From Mechercharimyces sp. CAU 1602 (GTDB lineage Bacteria > Bacillota > Bacilli > Thermoactinomycetales > JANTPT01), in NCBI RefSeq assembly GCF_024753565.1, contig NZ_JANTPT010000001.1, forward strand, positions 1,445,969 through 1,509,968: a DNA stretch of 64,000 nucleotides. Reading direction: 5' to 3'. This document shows positions 36,563-46,944 of this stretch, in pieces. The notes beneath the pieces are model-generated. The model was given only the letters and a program-made list of their open reading frames with translations, was not told where the DNA came from and ran no database searches. Position numbers and translations under genes: made by a program. The stretch's first letter is position 1. Each line of letters begins with the position of its first letter.

Positions 36563-37036
36563 ATGCGCACTAAAGTACTAGGAATTGTACTCATCTTCGC
36601 GGGATTCATGTTCTTTTCCTATCAGGAACAATGGGAATTATTTCAAGGATGGCTATCCTGGGAACTGATCGTGCTCCTCTCCGGCATCATGATCATTGCT
36701 ATATCTTTACGCTCCCCTTATCGCAAAATGATGTTACATGGTGCAATCGTAACTGCCATTGGACTACAGCTCTGGGGAGAATCTCACTTGCATTACTGGC
36801 CCAATCATTGGAGCAACTATGTTGTAATATTAGGAAGCGCCATCTTTATAGTCGGCATTTTACAAAAAATGAAATTTTATATAGGAAGCGGGATCGCTGC
36901 CCTCGCTTTTGGATTTATATGGTGGCCGCTCGCTCCATCCTTCTCGCTCATCGCTAAAATCCGATACGTGTTCCTCGAATATTGGCCCCTAGCTCTCATA
37001 GCTATTGGGATCTTCTTGCTCTGGAGAAAAAAGTAG
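36563..37036 (+). CDS. Membrane protein with LiaI/LiaF-like transmembrane region
   Basis: 157 residues, almost entirely hydrophobic, about six short spans arranged as repeats, ending WPLALIAIGIFLLWRKK, a pattern typical of LiaI/LiaF-TM (DUF5668-like) domains. No soluble domain. Role unknown; related domains occur in cell-envelope stress proteins. It has AGGAGG upstream and lies between the ABC importer and map. Confidence 0.7.
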   Translation: MRTKVLGIVLIFAGFMFFSYQEQWELFQGWLSWELIVLLSGIMIIAISLRSPYRKMMLHGAIVTAIGLQLWGESHLHYWPNHWSNYVVILGSAIFIVGILQKMKFYIGSGIAALAFGFIWWPLAPSFSLIAKIRYVFLEYWPLALIAIGIFLLWRKK

Positions 37037-37052
37037 AAAGTGTGATGATGTG

Positions 37053-37805
37053 ATGAGTATCATCAAGTCGGCAAAAGAAATCGGCAAGATGTATAAAGCA
37101 GGTCAACTTTTAGCCCGCTGTCATCAAGAAATTGCACGTCGCCTTCGTCCCGGTGTATCCACGCTAGAGATAGATCGCTTTGTCGAACGATATCTACACC
37201 AGCATGGTGCCACTCCCGAACAGAAAGGATTTTTAGGGTATCCTTATGCCACTTGTGCTTCAGTTAATGAATGCGTATGCCACGGTTTCCCTACGGCCAC
37301 TCCTTTACAAGAAGGAGATATCTTCACCATTGATATGGTGGTAAACCTAGACGGCTGGTTGGCAGACTCCGCCTGGTCTTATGAGATTAAACCTGTTTCG
37401 TCTGCTGCTAAAAAACTACTTCAGGACACTAAAAAAGCATTGTACATCGGGATTGAGCAGGCATATGCAGGGAATCGTATCGGAGATATCTCCCATGCCA
37501 TTCAATCGTTTGCGCAACAAAAAGGATATAGTATCGTACAGCATTTCGTGGGCCATGGGATCGGTCAACGCATTCACGAAGATCCCGCTGTTCCTCATAC
37601 TGGACCCGCAGGAAAGGGAGAGCTTCTGAAAGAAGGGATGGTCATCACGATTGAACCGATCCTCACTTTAGGGAGTGATCAAATAAAGATAGATAAAAAA
37701 GATGGCTGGAGCGCGCGAACTGTTGATGGGAGTTTAGGCGCTCAATATGAGCACACGATCGCAATCACCTCCAACGAACCGCTCCTTTTAACTCGGCTAT
37801 CATAA
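37053..37805 (+). CDS. map: Methionine aminopeptidase, type I
   Basis: Removes N-terminal Met from new proteins using two metal ions. The five ligands are visible: Asp in FTIDMVV and LADSAWS, His in VGHGIGQRIHEDP, Glu in ITIEPI and Glu in QYEHTIAI, plus the substrate His in CVCHGFP. About 250 residues from MSIIKSAKEIGKM (a GTG one codon earlier is possible). It is away from ribosomal genes, so it may be a second copy like Bacillus MapB. Confidence 0.93.
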   Translation: MSIIKSAKEIGKMYKAGQLLARCHQEIARRLRPGVSTLEIDRFVERYLHQHGATPEQKGFLGYPYATCASVNECVCHGFPTATPLQEGDIFTIDMVVNLDGWLADSAWSYEIKPVSSAAKKLLQDTKKALYIGIEQAYAGNRIGDISHAIQSFAQQKGYSIVQHFVGHGIGQRIHEDPAVPHTGPAGKGELLKEGMVITIEPILTLGSDQIKIDKKDGWSARTVDGSLGAQYEHTIAITSNEPLLLTRLS

Positions 37806-37924
37806 ACCAACATACACTATTTCAATATTTTTTCACATTCCTCTTTAACATACCAGTTTCCTATTATATAATTACCCTGTACAAAACGTGCTTATATATT
37901 CTATTAGGGAGTTGTTTAATTTTT

Positions 37925-38284
37925 ATGCAATCACATATGGAACAGGAATCGGTTTACGCAACGCCTGCAGAAATTAAAAAATGGAACTGGGGCGCTTTTT
38001 TTCTGGGCTGGATCTGGGGAATAGGTAATAGCGTCTGGATCTCATTATTATGCTTTGTCCCGTTTGTAAATATCGCTATGCCTTTCGTTCTAGGATATAA
38101 AGGAAGCGAGTGGGCGTGGCAAAATAAATCGTGGGAGAGTGTAGATCACTTTAAGCGAGTACAAAAAAAGTGGGCGATTTGGGGTCTAGTAATTTTTCTG
38201 ATCTCGATCGTGTTCTTAGCTCTTGTATTTATCTTAATGATATTTGCCATGATCGCGGCTGCTAACACTGGTTCATCTATGTAA
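37925..38284 (+). CDS. Small membrane protein, DUF2628-like layout
   Basis: 119 residues. The N-terminus KKWNWGAFFLGWIWGIGN, the pair of spans around PFVNIAMPFVLGYKGSEWAWQ, the motif SWESVDHFKRVQKKW and a final long span are a common pattern in Firmicute membrane proteins of unknown function. Shine-Dalgarno is weak (GGGAG, 12 or more bases away). Monocistronic and followed by a terminator shared with ddl. Confidence 0.75.
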   Translation: MQSHMEQESVYATPAEIKKWNWGAFFLGWIWGIGNSVWISLLCFVPFVNIAMPFVLGYKGSEWAWQNKSWESVDHFKRVQKKWAIWGLVIFLISIVFLALVFILMIFAMIAAANTGSSM

Positions 38285-38303
38285 ACCATCGTAACAACAA
38301 TTT

Positions 38304-38340
38304 AAAGAGCCGGCTCCTCTTTATGAAGGGCCGGCTCTTT
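38304..38340. terminator. Bidirectional terminator
   Basis: An 11-13 bp stem (AAAGAGCCGGC with GCCGGCTCTTT) lies between the converging small membrane protein and ddl genes, with A/T runs on both sides. Confidence 0.85.
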
Positions 38341-38341
38341 A

Positions 38342-39451
38342 TTAATTAACTTCAAACGTCGTGATTGTCTTTTTCTTTTCTTCGTATCGCTGCATTGCTA
38401 ACTCGATTAATTTAGTAACCACACTTGCATACGTAAGTCCAGAGTGTTTCCATAGATTTGCGTACATGCTGTACGGTGTAAATCCTGGCATCGTATTTAT
38501 TTCATTAACAAAGATTTTACGATCATCATGACGCACAAAAAAATCGACCCGTGATAAGCCAGTGCAGTCGATCGCACGGTAACATTGAAGCGCCAAGTGA
38601 CGTATCTCTTCTAACGTTTCTGCTGGTAGTTGTGCGGGGATCTGCATTTCTGATTTGCCATCAATATATTTAGCACGATAATCATAAAAATCATTGGAAG
38701 AGACGATTTCGCCAGGTACGGAAGCTTCTGGCTCATCGTTACCCAACACCGCCACTTCCACTTCACGAGCGTTAATATATTCCTCTACGACAACCTTACG
38801 ATCGAAGCGAGCTGCCTCCTTGAGACCTTTGTGTAAACGATCACGATCATCTGCTTTGGAAATCCCAACACTAGAGCCTAGATTGGCTGGTTTAATGAAG
38901 CATGGATAGCCAAAGCGTGCCTCAACTTCATCCATCACCTGTTCCAAATCTTTTTCAATCTGAAAGCGCATATAATAGGTGAAGTCTCCCTGTGGCAACC
39001 CTTCGTGGGCAAATACCTTCTTCATCATCACCTTATCCATCCCAACTGCGGAAGCGAGCACACCTGCTCCCACATAAGGAATGTCTGCAATTTCCAATAA
39101 TCCTTGCATTGTACCATCTTCTCCAAAGGTGCCATGCAAAACAGGAAAAACCACATCCACCTGTTCTTTTAATCCAGTAATATCACCCGATATTGAAGAT
39201 GCACTAATGGCTGTCTCGCGCTCAAGCACCTCTTTCATCTCTTTTAAAGCACCACGATTCAGCGACTTTTCTAACAAGGGTAATGCTTCACTCCCCCTAT
39301 GCCATTCACCTGTTTGCGTAATCGCAATCGGTACAACCTCAAACCGATCACGGTCAATCGCTTGTAAAACAGAAGCCGCAGAATGCAACGAAACCTCATG
39401 CTCTCCAGATTTTCCACCGAACAGTACAGCTACGCGAATTTTCTTGTTCAC
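38342..39451 (-). CDS. ddl: D-alanine--D-alanine ligase
   Basis: ATP-grasp enzyme that makes D-Ala-D-Ala for peptidoglycan. Shown by VLFGGKSGEHEVSLHSA, KPANLGSSVGISKA, the omega-loop YDYRAKY typical of D-Ala-D-Ala rather than D-Ala-D-Lac ligases, and NEINTMPGFTPYSMY. 369 residues. GTG start after GGTGGGAGTAGG. It stands alone between the inserted plus-strand block and engB. Confidence 0.96.
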   Translation of the reverse strand: MNKKIRVAVLFGGKSGEHEVSLHSAASVLQAIDRDRFEVVPIAITQTGEWHRGSEALPLLEKSLNRGALKEMKEVLERETAISASSISGDITGLKEQVDVVFPVLHGTFGEDGTMQGLLEIADIPYVGAGVLASAVGMDKVMMKKVFAHEGLPQGDFTYYMRFQIEKDLEQVMDEVEARFGYPCFIKPANLGSSVGISKADDRDRLHKGLKEAARFDRKVVVEEYINAREVEVAVLGNDEPEASVPGEIVSSNDFYDYRAKYIDGKSEMQIPAQLPAETLEEIRHLALQCYRAIDCTGLSRVDFFVRHDDRKIFVNEINTMPGFTPYSMYANLWKHSGLTYASVVTKLIELAMQRYEEKKKTITTFEVN

Positions 39452-39486
39452 TTCCTACTCCCACCTTTATTAAAAGAACCGATATC

Positions 39487-40080
39487 TTATTTTACAGCCT
39501 TCTCTTTAATTGCGTGCCAAAGTTGGTCTTTTCCCTCACCGGTTTCCGCTGAGAACAAGATCAATTCATCTCCTGCTGCTATGTCCAGCTCTTGACGAAT
39601 CACTTTCAAATGCTTCTGTCGGTGGTTTCGCGAGATCTTATCAGCTTTCGTTGCTACCACAATCGTCGGCTTTTCATAATGCTTTAACCACTCATACATC
39701 TGCTTATCATCACGGGTTGGCGGGTGACGCACATCAATAAGCTGAATAACCGCTTGGCACTCTTGTCGTTCATGTAAGTATCGCTCCACCATCTTACCCC
39801 ATTGTGCCCGAATCGATTTCGACACTTTTGCAAATCCGTAACCAGGCATATCGGCAAAATAAAATTGTATCTGCTCTTCGATAAGATAAAAATTAATGGT
39901 TTGAGTCTTTCCCGGTCTAGAACTTGTCCGCGCCAGATTTTTGCGATGGATCAGTCGGTTAATTAGCGACGATTTCCCCACATTGGAACGCCCAGCCAGA
40001 GCTATTTCTGGCAGGGCATCATCTGGATATTGATCGGGACCTACTGCACTTATAATAAATTCAGCTTTTACTTTGCTCAT
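39487..40080 (-). CDS. engB: Ribosome biogenesis GTPase EngB (YsxC)
   Basis: Essential GTPase for 50S subunit assembly. G1 [10 protein letters not shown]3 [10 protein letters not shown] and G4 ATKADK are intact. 197 residues from MSKVKAEF, preceded by GGAGG; its first 20 bases overlap the end of lonA, implying translational coupling, as in Bacillus. Confidence 0.95.
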   Translation of the reverse strand: MSKVKAEFIISAVGPDQYPDDALPEIALAGRSNVGKSSLINRLIHRKNLARTSSRPGKTQTINFYLIEEQIQFYFADMPGYGFAKVSKSIRAQWGKMVERYLHERQECQAVIQLIDVRHPPTRDDKQMYEWLKHYEKPTIVVATKADKISRNHRQKHLKVIRQELDIAAGDELILFSAETGEGKDQLWHAIKEKAVK

Positions 40081-42406
40081 AAGGGTCCTCCACCAACGCG
40101 ATCTCGAGAACTTCATCCATATGGCTCACTGGGAAGAAGGTGAGATCATTACGTACACTTTCTGGTATGTCAACCAAGTCTTTTTCATTTTCTTTCGGGA
40201 TAATCACACGTCGAATTCCTGCCCGATGAGCACTTAATGATTTCTCTTTCAAACCACCAATAGGCAGGACACGACCACGTAAAGTAATCTCGCCAGTCAT
40301 CGCCACGTCTTTACTTACTGGAATATCTGTAAGTGCAGATAGCAAAGCAGTAGCCATGGTAATCCCCGCTGAAGGACCATCTTTTGGTATAGCTCCTTCG
40401 GGTACATGAATATGAATATCTTGCTTCTCATGAAAATCTTTTTCCAATTTGAGGCGATCTGAACGCGAACGTATATAACTAAAAGCAGCTTGCGCTGACT
40501 CCTTCATCACATCGCCCAATTTTCCGGTCAACGTCAGCTTTCCTTTTCCGGGGAGCAAAGATACCTCTATGCTAAGCGTATCCCCTCCTACTTCCGTCCA
40601 GGCTAAGCCCGTCGCCATCCCAGTTTGATCACTCTCTTCAGCTCGACCGTAACGATATTTTTCTGGCCCTAAGAATTGGGAGAGATTTTTGGCTGTAACA
40701 ACCACACGTTTCTTTTCTCCCGAAACAAGCAATTTCACGCCTTTGCGGCACAATTTACCAATAGTGCGTTCCAAATTACGTACTCCCGCTTCCCGGGTAT
40801 AGCGCCTGATCACTTTTAATATCGCTTCCGCTTGCAACTGAAACTTCTCTTTCGTCAAACCATGTTCGGCTAGCTGTTTAGGCAATAAGTATTCCTTAGC
40901 AATCTTCTCTTTTTCCAATTCCGTATATCCGGAAATCGACAACACTTCCATCCGATCCAAAAGTGGGCGAGGAATGTTATGCACTACATTGGCTGTCGTG
41001 ATGAACATCACTTTTGACAAGTCAAATGGTGTCTCAATATAGTGATCACTGAAGGTTTTATTCTGCTCTGGATCTAGTACTTCTAATAACGCTGACGCAG
41101 GGTCTCCGCGAAAGTCCATCGCCATCTTATCAATTTCATCCAACAAGAAGACCGGATTTGCTTTACCGGCAGTCTTCATTCCTTGGATAATTCGTCCTGG
41201 CATGGCTCCAACATACGTCCGTCTGTGTCCTCTAATTTCAGCTTCATCCCGCACACCACCTAGTGAGATACGGACAAACTCACGATTAAGAGAACGCGCT
41301 ATCGAACGTGCTAGGGACGTTTTCCCCACTCCAGGAGGTCCGACTAAACATAAGATCGGCCCTTTTTGTTGTTTAACCATGCTTTGCACAGCCAGATATT
41401 CGAGTACCCGTTCTTTTGCTTTTTCCAAACCATAGTGATCCTCATCTAAGATCTGCTCCGCTTTCTTCAGATCTAGATCGTCTTTCGTTTCTTCCGACCA
41501 TGGCAGACTGAGAAGCCATTCTACATAACTACGAATCACACCACCTTCAGCTGAGGAGGTTGGTGTTTTCTCCAATCGAACAATCTCTTTCTCCACTTTT
41601 TCTTTAACTGCGTCTGGAGCTTCAAGCTCAGCCAATTGTTTTCTTAATTCCTCTGCCTCGCCTGTACGGCCTTCTTTATCACCCAACTCCCGTTGGATCG
41701 CTTTCATCTGTTCCCGCAGATAATATTCCTTTTGTGTTTTCTCCATCTGCTTCTTTACACGCTGACTAATCTTTTTCTCTAGTTCCAACACTTCGCGTTC
41801 ATCATTTAATGTATCTAACAAAAGTTCCAATCTCTTCTCAATATCCAGTGTCTCTAAGAGCTTCTGCTTTTCAGGTATTTTAAGCGGCAAGTGAGCTGCA
41901 ATCACATCTGCTAATCGTCCTGGCTCATCTATATCCGAAACAGCCGAATATGTCTCCGGCGATACTTTCTTTGACAGGCGTAAATATTCTTCAAAATGAT
42001 CTAATACTGTACGCATCAATGCTTCCAAGTCTAACTCTACATCTTCTTCTTCATGGCTTAGTTCCTCTACCCGCACACTATAATGCGAATCGGAATCTTC
42101 ATACTCTACGATACGCGCTCGATGTAAACCCTCTACCAATACGCGAATAGTCCCATTGGGCAATTTTAGCATTTGCCTTACTTTCGCAATGGTTCCGAGT
42201 GAATAGATCTCCTCTTCTTTAGGCTCCTCAATATCCACTTCTTTTTGTGTAGAAAGCATGATCAGGTTGTCATCAATCATGGCCTGATCCAACGCTTGAA
42301 TAGAGCGTTCTCGCCCCACATCAAGATGGATTACCATACTGGGGTAAACCAAGATTCCCCGAAGCGGAAGAAGAGGAAGTTGACGAGTCTCTTCTTTTAT
42401 TGCCAT
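40061..42406 (-). CDS. lonA: ATP-dependent protease La (LonA)
   Basis: 781-residue AAA+ serine protease. N-terminal LAN domain ([19 protein letters not shown]), coiled coil, Walker [12 protein letters not shown], and a C-terminal protease domain with the catalytic Ser in [11 protein letters not shown] and Lys in [14 protein letters not shown]. Follows lonB after a palindrome at 42491-42520. Confidence 0.97.
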   Translation of the reverse strand: MAIKEETRQLPLLPLRGILVYPSMVIHLDVGRERSIQALDQAMIDDNLIMLSTQKEVDIEEPKEEEIYSLGTIAKVRQMLKLPNGTIRVLVEGLHRARIVEYEDSDSHYSVRVEELSHEEEDVELDLEALMRTVLDHFEEYLRLSKKVSPETYSAVSDIDEPGRLADVIAAHLPLKIPEKQKLLETLDIEKRLELLLDTLNDEREVLELEKKISQRVKKQMEKTQKEYYLREQMKAIQRELGDKEGRTGEAEELRKQLAELEAPDAVKEKVEKEIVRLEKTPTSSAEGGVIRSYVEWLLSLPWSEETKDDLDLKKAEQILDEDHYGLEKAKERVLEYLAVQSMVKQQKGPILCLVGPPGVGKTSLARSIARSLNREFVRISLGGVRDEAEIRGHRRTYVGAMPGRIIQGMKTAGKANPVFLLDEIDKMAMDFRGDPASALLEVLDPEQNKTFSDHYIETPFDLSKVMFITTANVVHNIPRPLLDRMEVLSISGYTELEKEKIAKEYLLPKQLAEHGLTKEKFQLQAEAILKVIRRYTREAGVRNLERTIGKLCRKGVKLLVSGEKKRVVVTAKNLSQFLGPEKYRYGRAEESDQTGMATGLAWTEVGGDTLSIEVSLLPGKGKLTLTGKLGDVMKESAQAAFSYIRSRSDRLKLEKDFHEKQDIHIHVPEGAIPKDGPSAGITMATALLSALTDIPVSKDVAMTGEITLRGRVLPIGGLKEKSLSAHRAGIRRVIIPKENEKDLVDIPESVRNDLTFFPVSHMDEVLEIALVEDPYEQSKS

Positions 42407-42490
42407 GAATCCACCTCCAATACTTGCTGCTTGAATTTCCTTTTAACTTTGTACGATTTTATCTTATTCGCTTCCTTTTGTCCATGATCG

Positions 42491-42520
42491 TAGACCGGTA
42501 GCCAATTGGCTACCGGTCTA
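42491..42520. repeat. 30-base perfect palindrome between lonB and lonA
   Basis: The 30 bases are identical to their reverse complement: 13-bp arms (TAGACCGGTAGCC) around AATT. No T-run follows on either strand. Could be an attenuating hairpin or a protein-binding site controlling lonA. Confidence 0.9.
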
Positions 42521-42537
42521 AAACATTTAACCAGCTA

Positions 42538-44226
42538 TTATACAGGTGCGGAAGAAGCGGACAATATCTCCACAGGTGAAGGGATGATCTGCTCTCCACT
42601 CTTTTCTTCCTCCAAACCAATAATCGCTGCGTGAAAAACATCTTTTACATGTTCGACGGGAATCACTTGAATCCCCTCAATATCTTCAAGCGCTCGTTGC
42701 ATATTATCATGTGGGATTATCACTCGGGTAGCTCCTGCCTGTTTGGCTGCTTTTACTTTAGCAATAACACCACCTACAGGTTTTACTGAGCCATGGATAC
42801 CTACTTCACCTGTCATTGCTACCCGATTGTCTATCGGCTCATCTCGAATGGCCGAGTATATTGCTGTTGCCATTGTAATTCCTGCAGAAGGTCCATCCAG
42901 AGGAATTCCTCCGGGGAAATTGACATGAAGATCGTAGTCATACGGATTGAGATTTGTACGAGCTAATACAGTGAGTACATTTTCGATTGAGCCCCGCGCC
43001 ATACTTTTACGGCGCAATTTTCGACTGGCAGAGCCCAACTCCTCTTCCTCCACCAAACCTGTAATCGTCAACTTTCCTTTGCCGTGCTCACGAGTAGGTA
43101 TAGCCGTCACTTCAATCTCCAGTAACGCCCCAATGTTGGGACCATACACTGCAAGTCCGTTGGCTAGCCCCACCTGTGGAGATGTTGGAATTTGTTTATC
43201 CGGTCTAGGTGTTAATTGACTGCTATGAATGACCCATTCCACATCGGCCACTTCCATGCACTCCCGCTTTTCCGTGATAGCAATTCCCACGGCCGTCTGC
43301 ACAATATTAATCGCTTCTCGTCCATTGGTGGCATAACGCTTTATCACTTCTAAGGCACCTTCAGCATATTTAAAACCAATCCGGCTAAGTGCTCGCTGCG
43401 CAACCAAACTAATTTCGCGCGGTAGTAATGGACGGAAAAAAATTTCCATACAACGCGATCGAATCGCAGGCGGAATTTCATCTGCAGTTCTTGTTGTCGC
43501 CCCTACCAAGCGAAAGTCAGCCGGCAAGCCATTTTGAAATATATCGTGAATATGCTTTGGTGTCTGCGGATCTTCTGCGCTATAATAGGCACTTTCCAAA
43601 AACACCTTACGATCTTCTAACACTTTTAACAGCTTGTTCATCTGAATGGAATGTAACTCGCCTATCTCATCGATGAAGAGCAAACCACCGTGAGCTTTTG
43701 TAACTGCTCCTTGTTTTGGCTGAGGAATTCCTGCTACCCCCATTGCCCCTGCCCCTTGATAAATAGGATCATGAACAGAGCCAATCAATGGATCCGCAAT
43801 GCCACGTTCATCGAAACGGGCTGTGGTCGCATCCAGTTCTACGAAACGGGAGGCCGCGTTAAAGGGCGAATCAGAATTTCGTTTTGCCTCCTCTAACACT
43901 ACACGTGCCGCCGCTGTCTTTCCCACTCCCGGAGGGCCATAAATAATAACATGTTGGGGGTTTGGACCGCATAGTGCCGCTTTTAGCGCTCGTAACCCTT
44001 CTTCTTGTCCGACGATATCAGCAAAAGAAGTAGGACGCGTCTTCTCAGCTAATGGTTCTGTCAGTGAAATCATCCGCAGTTTATTAAGCTTTTCTAGTTC
44101 TTTCTTCGATTCACGATCGACTGCATGCCGACTCGATTGTTGATTACGAAACAAGTTCCAAAAATAAAGTCCAATAACCATTGAAAAAAATATTTGTAGC
44201 AGAAGTAACAATCCTGTGATGTTCAT
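42538..44226 (-). CDS. lonB: Sporulation-associated Lon-type protease LonB
   Basis: 562 residues from MNITGLLLLLQIFFS, which forms a membrane anchor not found in LonA. AAA+ domain with Walker [12 protein letters not shown], then the Lon protease domain with Ser in [11 protein letters not shown] and Lys in GGVIAKVKAAKQAG. In Bacillus, lonB is forespore-expressed. GGGAGG lies 8 bases before the ATG. Usual position between clpX and lonA, with one extra gene inserted on the clpX side. Confidence 0.95.
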   Translation of the reverse strand: MNITGLLLLLQIFFSMVIGLYFWNLFRNQQSSRHAVDRESKKELEKLNKLRMISLTEPLAEKTRPTSFADIVGQEEGLRALKAALCGPNPQHVIIYGPPGVGKTAAARVVLEEAKRNSDSPFNAASRFVELDATTARFDERGIADPLIGSVHDPIYQGAGAMGVAGIPQPKQGAVTKAHGGLLFIDEIGELHSIQMNKLLKVLEDRKVFLESAYYSAEDPQTPKHIHDIFQNGLPADFRLVGATTRTADEIPPAIRSRCMEIFFRPLLPREISLVAQRALSRIGFKYAEGALEVIKRYATNGREAINIVQTAVGIAITEKRECMEVADVEWVIHSSQLTPRPDKQIPTSPQVGLANGLAVYGPNIGALLEIEVTAIPTREHGKGKLTITGLVEEEELGSASRKLRRKSMARGSIENVLTVLARTNLNPYDYDLHVNFPGGIPLDGPSAGITMATAIYSAIRDEPIDNRVAMTGEVGIHGSVKPVGGVIAKVKAAKQAGATRVIIPHDNMQRALEDIEGIQVIPVEHVKDVFHAAIIGLEEEKSGEQIIPSPVEILSASSAPV

Positions 44227-44342
44227 CTGTTCGTCCTCCCATACCCCTTGATTCCGTTTAATCAAAGTATGACCGAGGACAGACAGCACTAATCAAGGAA
44301 TCGCTTTCCTTATCTGACAAGCCTGGAGGTAATGAAAAGAGC

Positions 44343-45464
44343 CTACCGTTTCTTCATATACATTTCAAAGGCCCAATGTAACATTGGATGAAGTGGATAA
44401 TCCCACTCCCCGATATACTCACACGCAACGCCCCCAGCACCCAATAGAAAGGTTAATTCGTCGTAAGAGGAAGTAGCTGGATCTAGAACAGGTGACATAC
44501 TGCGAAAATCAAATACAGTTGCCCCCTTCTCATGTGCATCGGATATCATCTCCCAGAAAAGAAGAACCTTCGCAGGTAGATGAACCGGATTTACCTTACT
44601 CGCAGCGTACAAACTCCATACCTGCTCACCCATGCTCACTTTTATCGCCCCTGCCTGAATGATTCCCTCTTGCTCCGCTAGCTGGAGTGGAGAGTCCGCT
44701 TCACTTTCAGCAGATAATGCTCGAAACATCCTCTCAAAATAAGCAAACTCACGTATCCCTTTTCCTTCCTTTTCTGCTTTCTCTTTCAGTAAACTATAAA
44801 AAGTTGGCAAGTCGGATGCGTTTCCTGAACGGACGAGGACTCCTTGTTGGGAAGCTATCTGTAAATTTTTCTCCCACGAGGGCGATAACCCCTGTCGCAA
44901 CTGCTTCGCTGTTCGTCCTTGTAGCGGTATGCGGAAAGTATACTGAGGTTGAACCGTATTCTCCTCTTCCCTTTCCTTTCTACTCCAACCCATCTCCGTT
45001 AGTGCTTGTTGTATATACTCTGACTGCGGATCCACTTGATCCATAGCAATGTCGCGCAACTCTTTATTTCTTAATCCATACTCTTGAACTTTATCCAAAT
45101 ACGCCTCAATTGCGGCCGCCCTCCAATGCGCTAGCGGAACTGGGGGGTCCATCTTAACTGTAAAAGCATCTTGCTTTAACAAATATGCGAATAATGGCTG
45201 GAACCACTGTTCCAATTGTCGTGAATTCCAGTCGATAACAGGACCACGAGGTATGTATGCCAAATGTTTCTTCAAACCTGGCATCTTACGATACAAGATC
45301 ATGGCTACACCTACAAGTTGGCTTTCTTGTGAATACCAACCTACATATTCTGAAGACCATTCAGGTTTTACCTGCGCCCAAACAGGGGCTTGCATAAAAC
45401 TGGCTGCATGCTGCTTTAAGTACGACTGATAGGTGACTTGGTCCACTTGAGCTAGCTGTAACAT
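44343..45464 (-). CDS. FemAB/FemX-family peptidoglycan transferase
   Basis: About 373 residues of the two-domain GNAT-like Fem fold with a helical arm. Blocks such as SFMQAPVWAQVKPEW, KKHLAYIPRGPVIDW, SWEKNLQIASQQGVLVRSG and FDFRSMSPVLDPATSSYDEL are Fem-like. These enzymes add amino acids from aminoacyl-tRNA to the lipid II stem peptide, building an interpeptide bridge. Bacillus subtilis lacks one here. ATG 45464 is preferred over a GTG four codons upstream. It lies between lonB and clpX. Confidence 0.82.
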   Translation of the reverse strand: MLQLAQVDQVTYQSYLKQHAASFMQAPVWAQVKPEWSSEYVGWYSQESQLVGVAMILYRKMPGLKKHLAYIPRGPVIDWNSRQLEQWFQPLFAYLLKQDAFTVKMDPPVPLAHWRAAAIEAYLDKVQEYGLRNKELRDIAMDQVDPQSEYIQQALTEMGWSRKEREEENTVQPQYTFRIPLQGRTAKQLRQGLSPSWEKNLQIASQQGVLVRSGNASDLPTFYSLLKEKAEKEGKGIREFAYFERMFRALSAESEADSPLQLAEQEGIIQAGAIKVSMGEQVWSLYAASKVNPVHLPAKVLLFWEMISDAHEKGATVFDFRSMSPVLDPATSSYDELTFLLGAGGVACEYIGEWDYPLHPMLHWAFEMYMKKR

Positions 45465-45621
45465 TCTCTCGTACACTCCACTTTTTATAAATTTTCTTCA
45501 TTCTTACATTCACACTTACACAAGGAACATCTAAGTCGAGCAACGCTACTATTCTATCATAACTTTTTATCCATCACACAGGAAAACATAATCTACTGTT
45601 TTGACACATCTAGACGAGTCG

Positions 45622-45657
45622 AAAAAAACACTTACTACTTTAAAAGTAGTAAGTGTT
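45622..45657 (-). terminator. Terminator after clpX
   Basis: A 13-15 bp stem (AACACTTACTACT with its complement, 45628-45657) is followed on the minus strand by TTTTTTTC. Confidence 0.9.
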
Positions 45658-45673
45658 AGAGAGGAGAGATCTT

Positions 45674-46939
45674 TTATGCACTTTCTTCTTTCTTATCGCG
45701 ACTGCGACCTTTACGTGTATTAAGACGAGGTGCTACTCTTTTCAAAACGGTGTCTTCCGTAACTACGCACTTCGTCACATCATCACGGGACGGTAAGTCA
45801 TACATCACATCCAACATGATCGACTCAATAATTGCACGTAATCCACGAGCCCCTGTCTTCCGGCGAATGGCTTCGCTTGCAATCGCTTTGAGCGCATCTT
45901 CTTCAAAGACTAGCTCCACATCATCCATCTCAAACAGCTTCTGATATTGTTTCATCAAAGCATTTTTAGGTTCTGTCAAGATCCGAACAAGCGCTTCTTC
46001 ATCTAAAGGCTCCAGCGTTGAAACTACCGGTAATCGACCCACAAACTCAGGTATGAGTCCAAAGCGTAGTAAATCCTCCGGTAAAGCCAATTTTAGATAC
46101 TCGCCTGCTTTCAAATCAGTACCGCTTTCGCTTTCGGTTCCAAATCCGATCACTTTTTTCCCTATGCGGCGCTTAATAATCTGCTCCAGGCCATCAAAGG
46201 CTCCACCACAGATAAACAGGATGTTACCCGTATCAATCTGGATGAACTCTTGATGTGGGTGTTTCCGTCCTCCTTGCGGAGGAACACTTGCAACGCTACC
46301 TTCTAATATTTTCAATAGCGCTTGCTGTACCCCTTCACCAGAGACGTCACGCGTAATGGATGGGTTTTCTGATTTGCGGGCTACTTTATCAATTTCATCA
46401 ATGTAGATAATGCCACGTTCTGCCTTCTCTACATCATAATCTGCTGCTTGAATCAATTTAAGTAAGATGTTTTCTACATCTTCACCCACATACCCTGCCT
46501 CTGTAAGTGAAGTAGCATCTGCAATTGCAAACGGAACGTTAAGAATCCGCGCCAACGTCTGAGCGAGCAATGTCTTTCCGCTACCCGTCGGTCCAATCAT
46601 GATGATGTTACTCTTAGATAGTTCCACTTCTTCTGTCTTGATGGCAGAATTAATTCGTTTATAGTGATTGTATACTGCAACAGATAGAGATTTTTTCGCT
46701 GTTTCCTGCCCGATGACATATTCATTGAGCACCTCATTTATCTCATGAGGTTTTGGAAGACTTTGCAGATCCATCTCCTCGTCGCCACCAAGCTCTTCTT
46801 CAACAATTTCATTACATAGTTCAATACATTCGTCGCAAATGTATACGCCAGGACCTGCGACTAACTTTCTCACTTGATCCTGCGACTTTCCACAAAACGA
46901 GCACTTTAATTGCCCTTTTTCTTCATTAAACTTAAACAT
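45674..46939 (-). CDS. clpX: ATP-dependent Clp protease ATP-binding subunit ClpX
   Basis: Hexameric unfoldase. N-terminal C4 zinc domain ([16 protein letters not shown]), Walker [12 protein letters not shown], pore loop [16 protein letters not shown] pore loop, and the IGF-type tripeptide in KVIGFG that docks onto ClpP. 421 residues from MFKFNEEKG, preceded by AAGGGGTGA, which lies inside the clpP relic. The intact docking loop implies a working ClpP encoded elsewhere. Confidence 0.97.
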   Translation of the reverse strand: MFKFNEEKGQLKCSFCGKSQDQVRKLVAGPGVYICDECIELCNEIVEEELGGDEEMDLQSLPKPHEINEVLNEYVIGQETAKKSLSVAVYNHYKRINSAIKTEEVELSKSNIIMIGPTGSGKTLLAQTLARILNVPFAIADATSLTEAGYVGEDVENILLKLIQAADYDVEKAERGIIYIDEIDKVARKSENPSITRDVSGEGVQQALLKILEGSVASVPPQGGRKHPHQEFIQIDTGNILFICGGAFDGLEQIIKRRIGKKVIGFGTESESGTDLKAGEYLKLALPEDLLRFGLIPEFVGRLPVVSTLEPLDEEALVRILTEPKNALMKQYQKLFEMDDVELVFEEDALKAIASEAIRRKTGARGLRAIIESIMLDVMYDLPSRDDVTKCVVTEDTVLKRVAPRLNTRKGRSRDKKEESA

Positions 46940-46944
46940 GCGAA

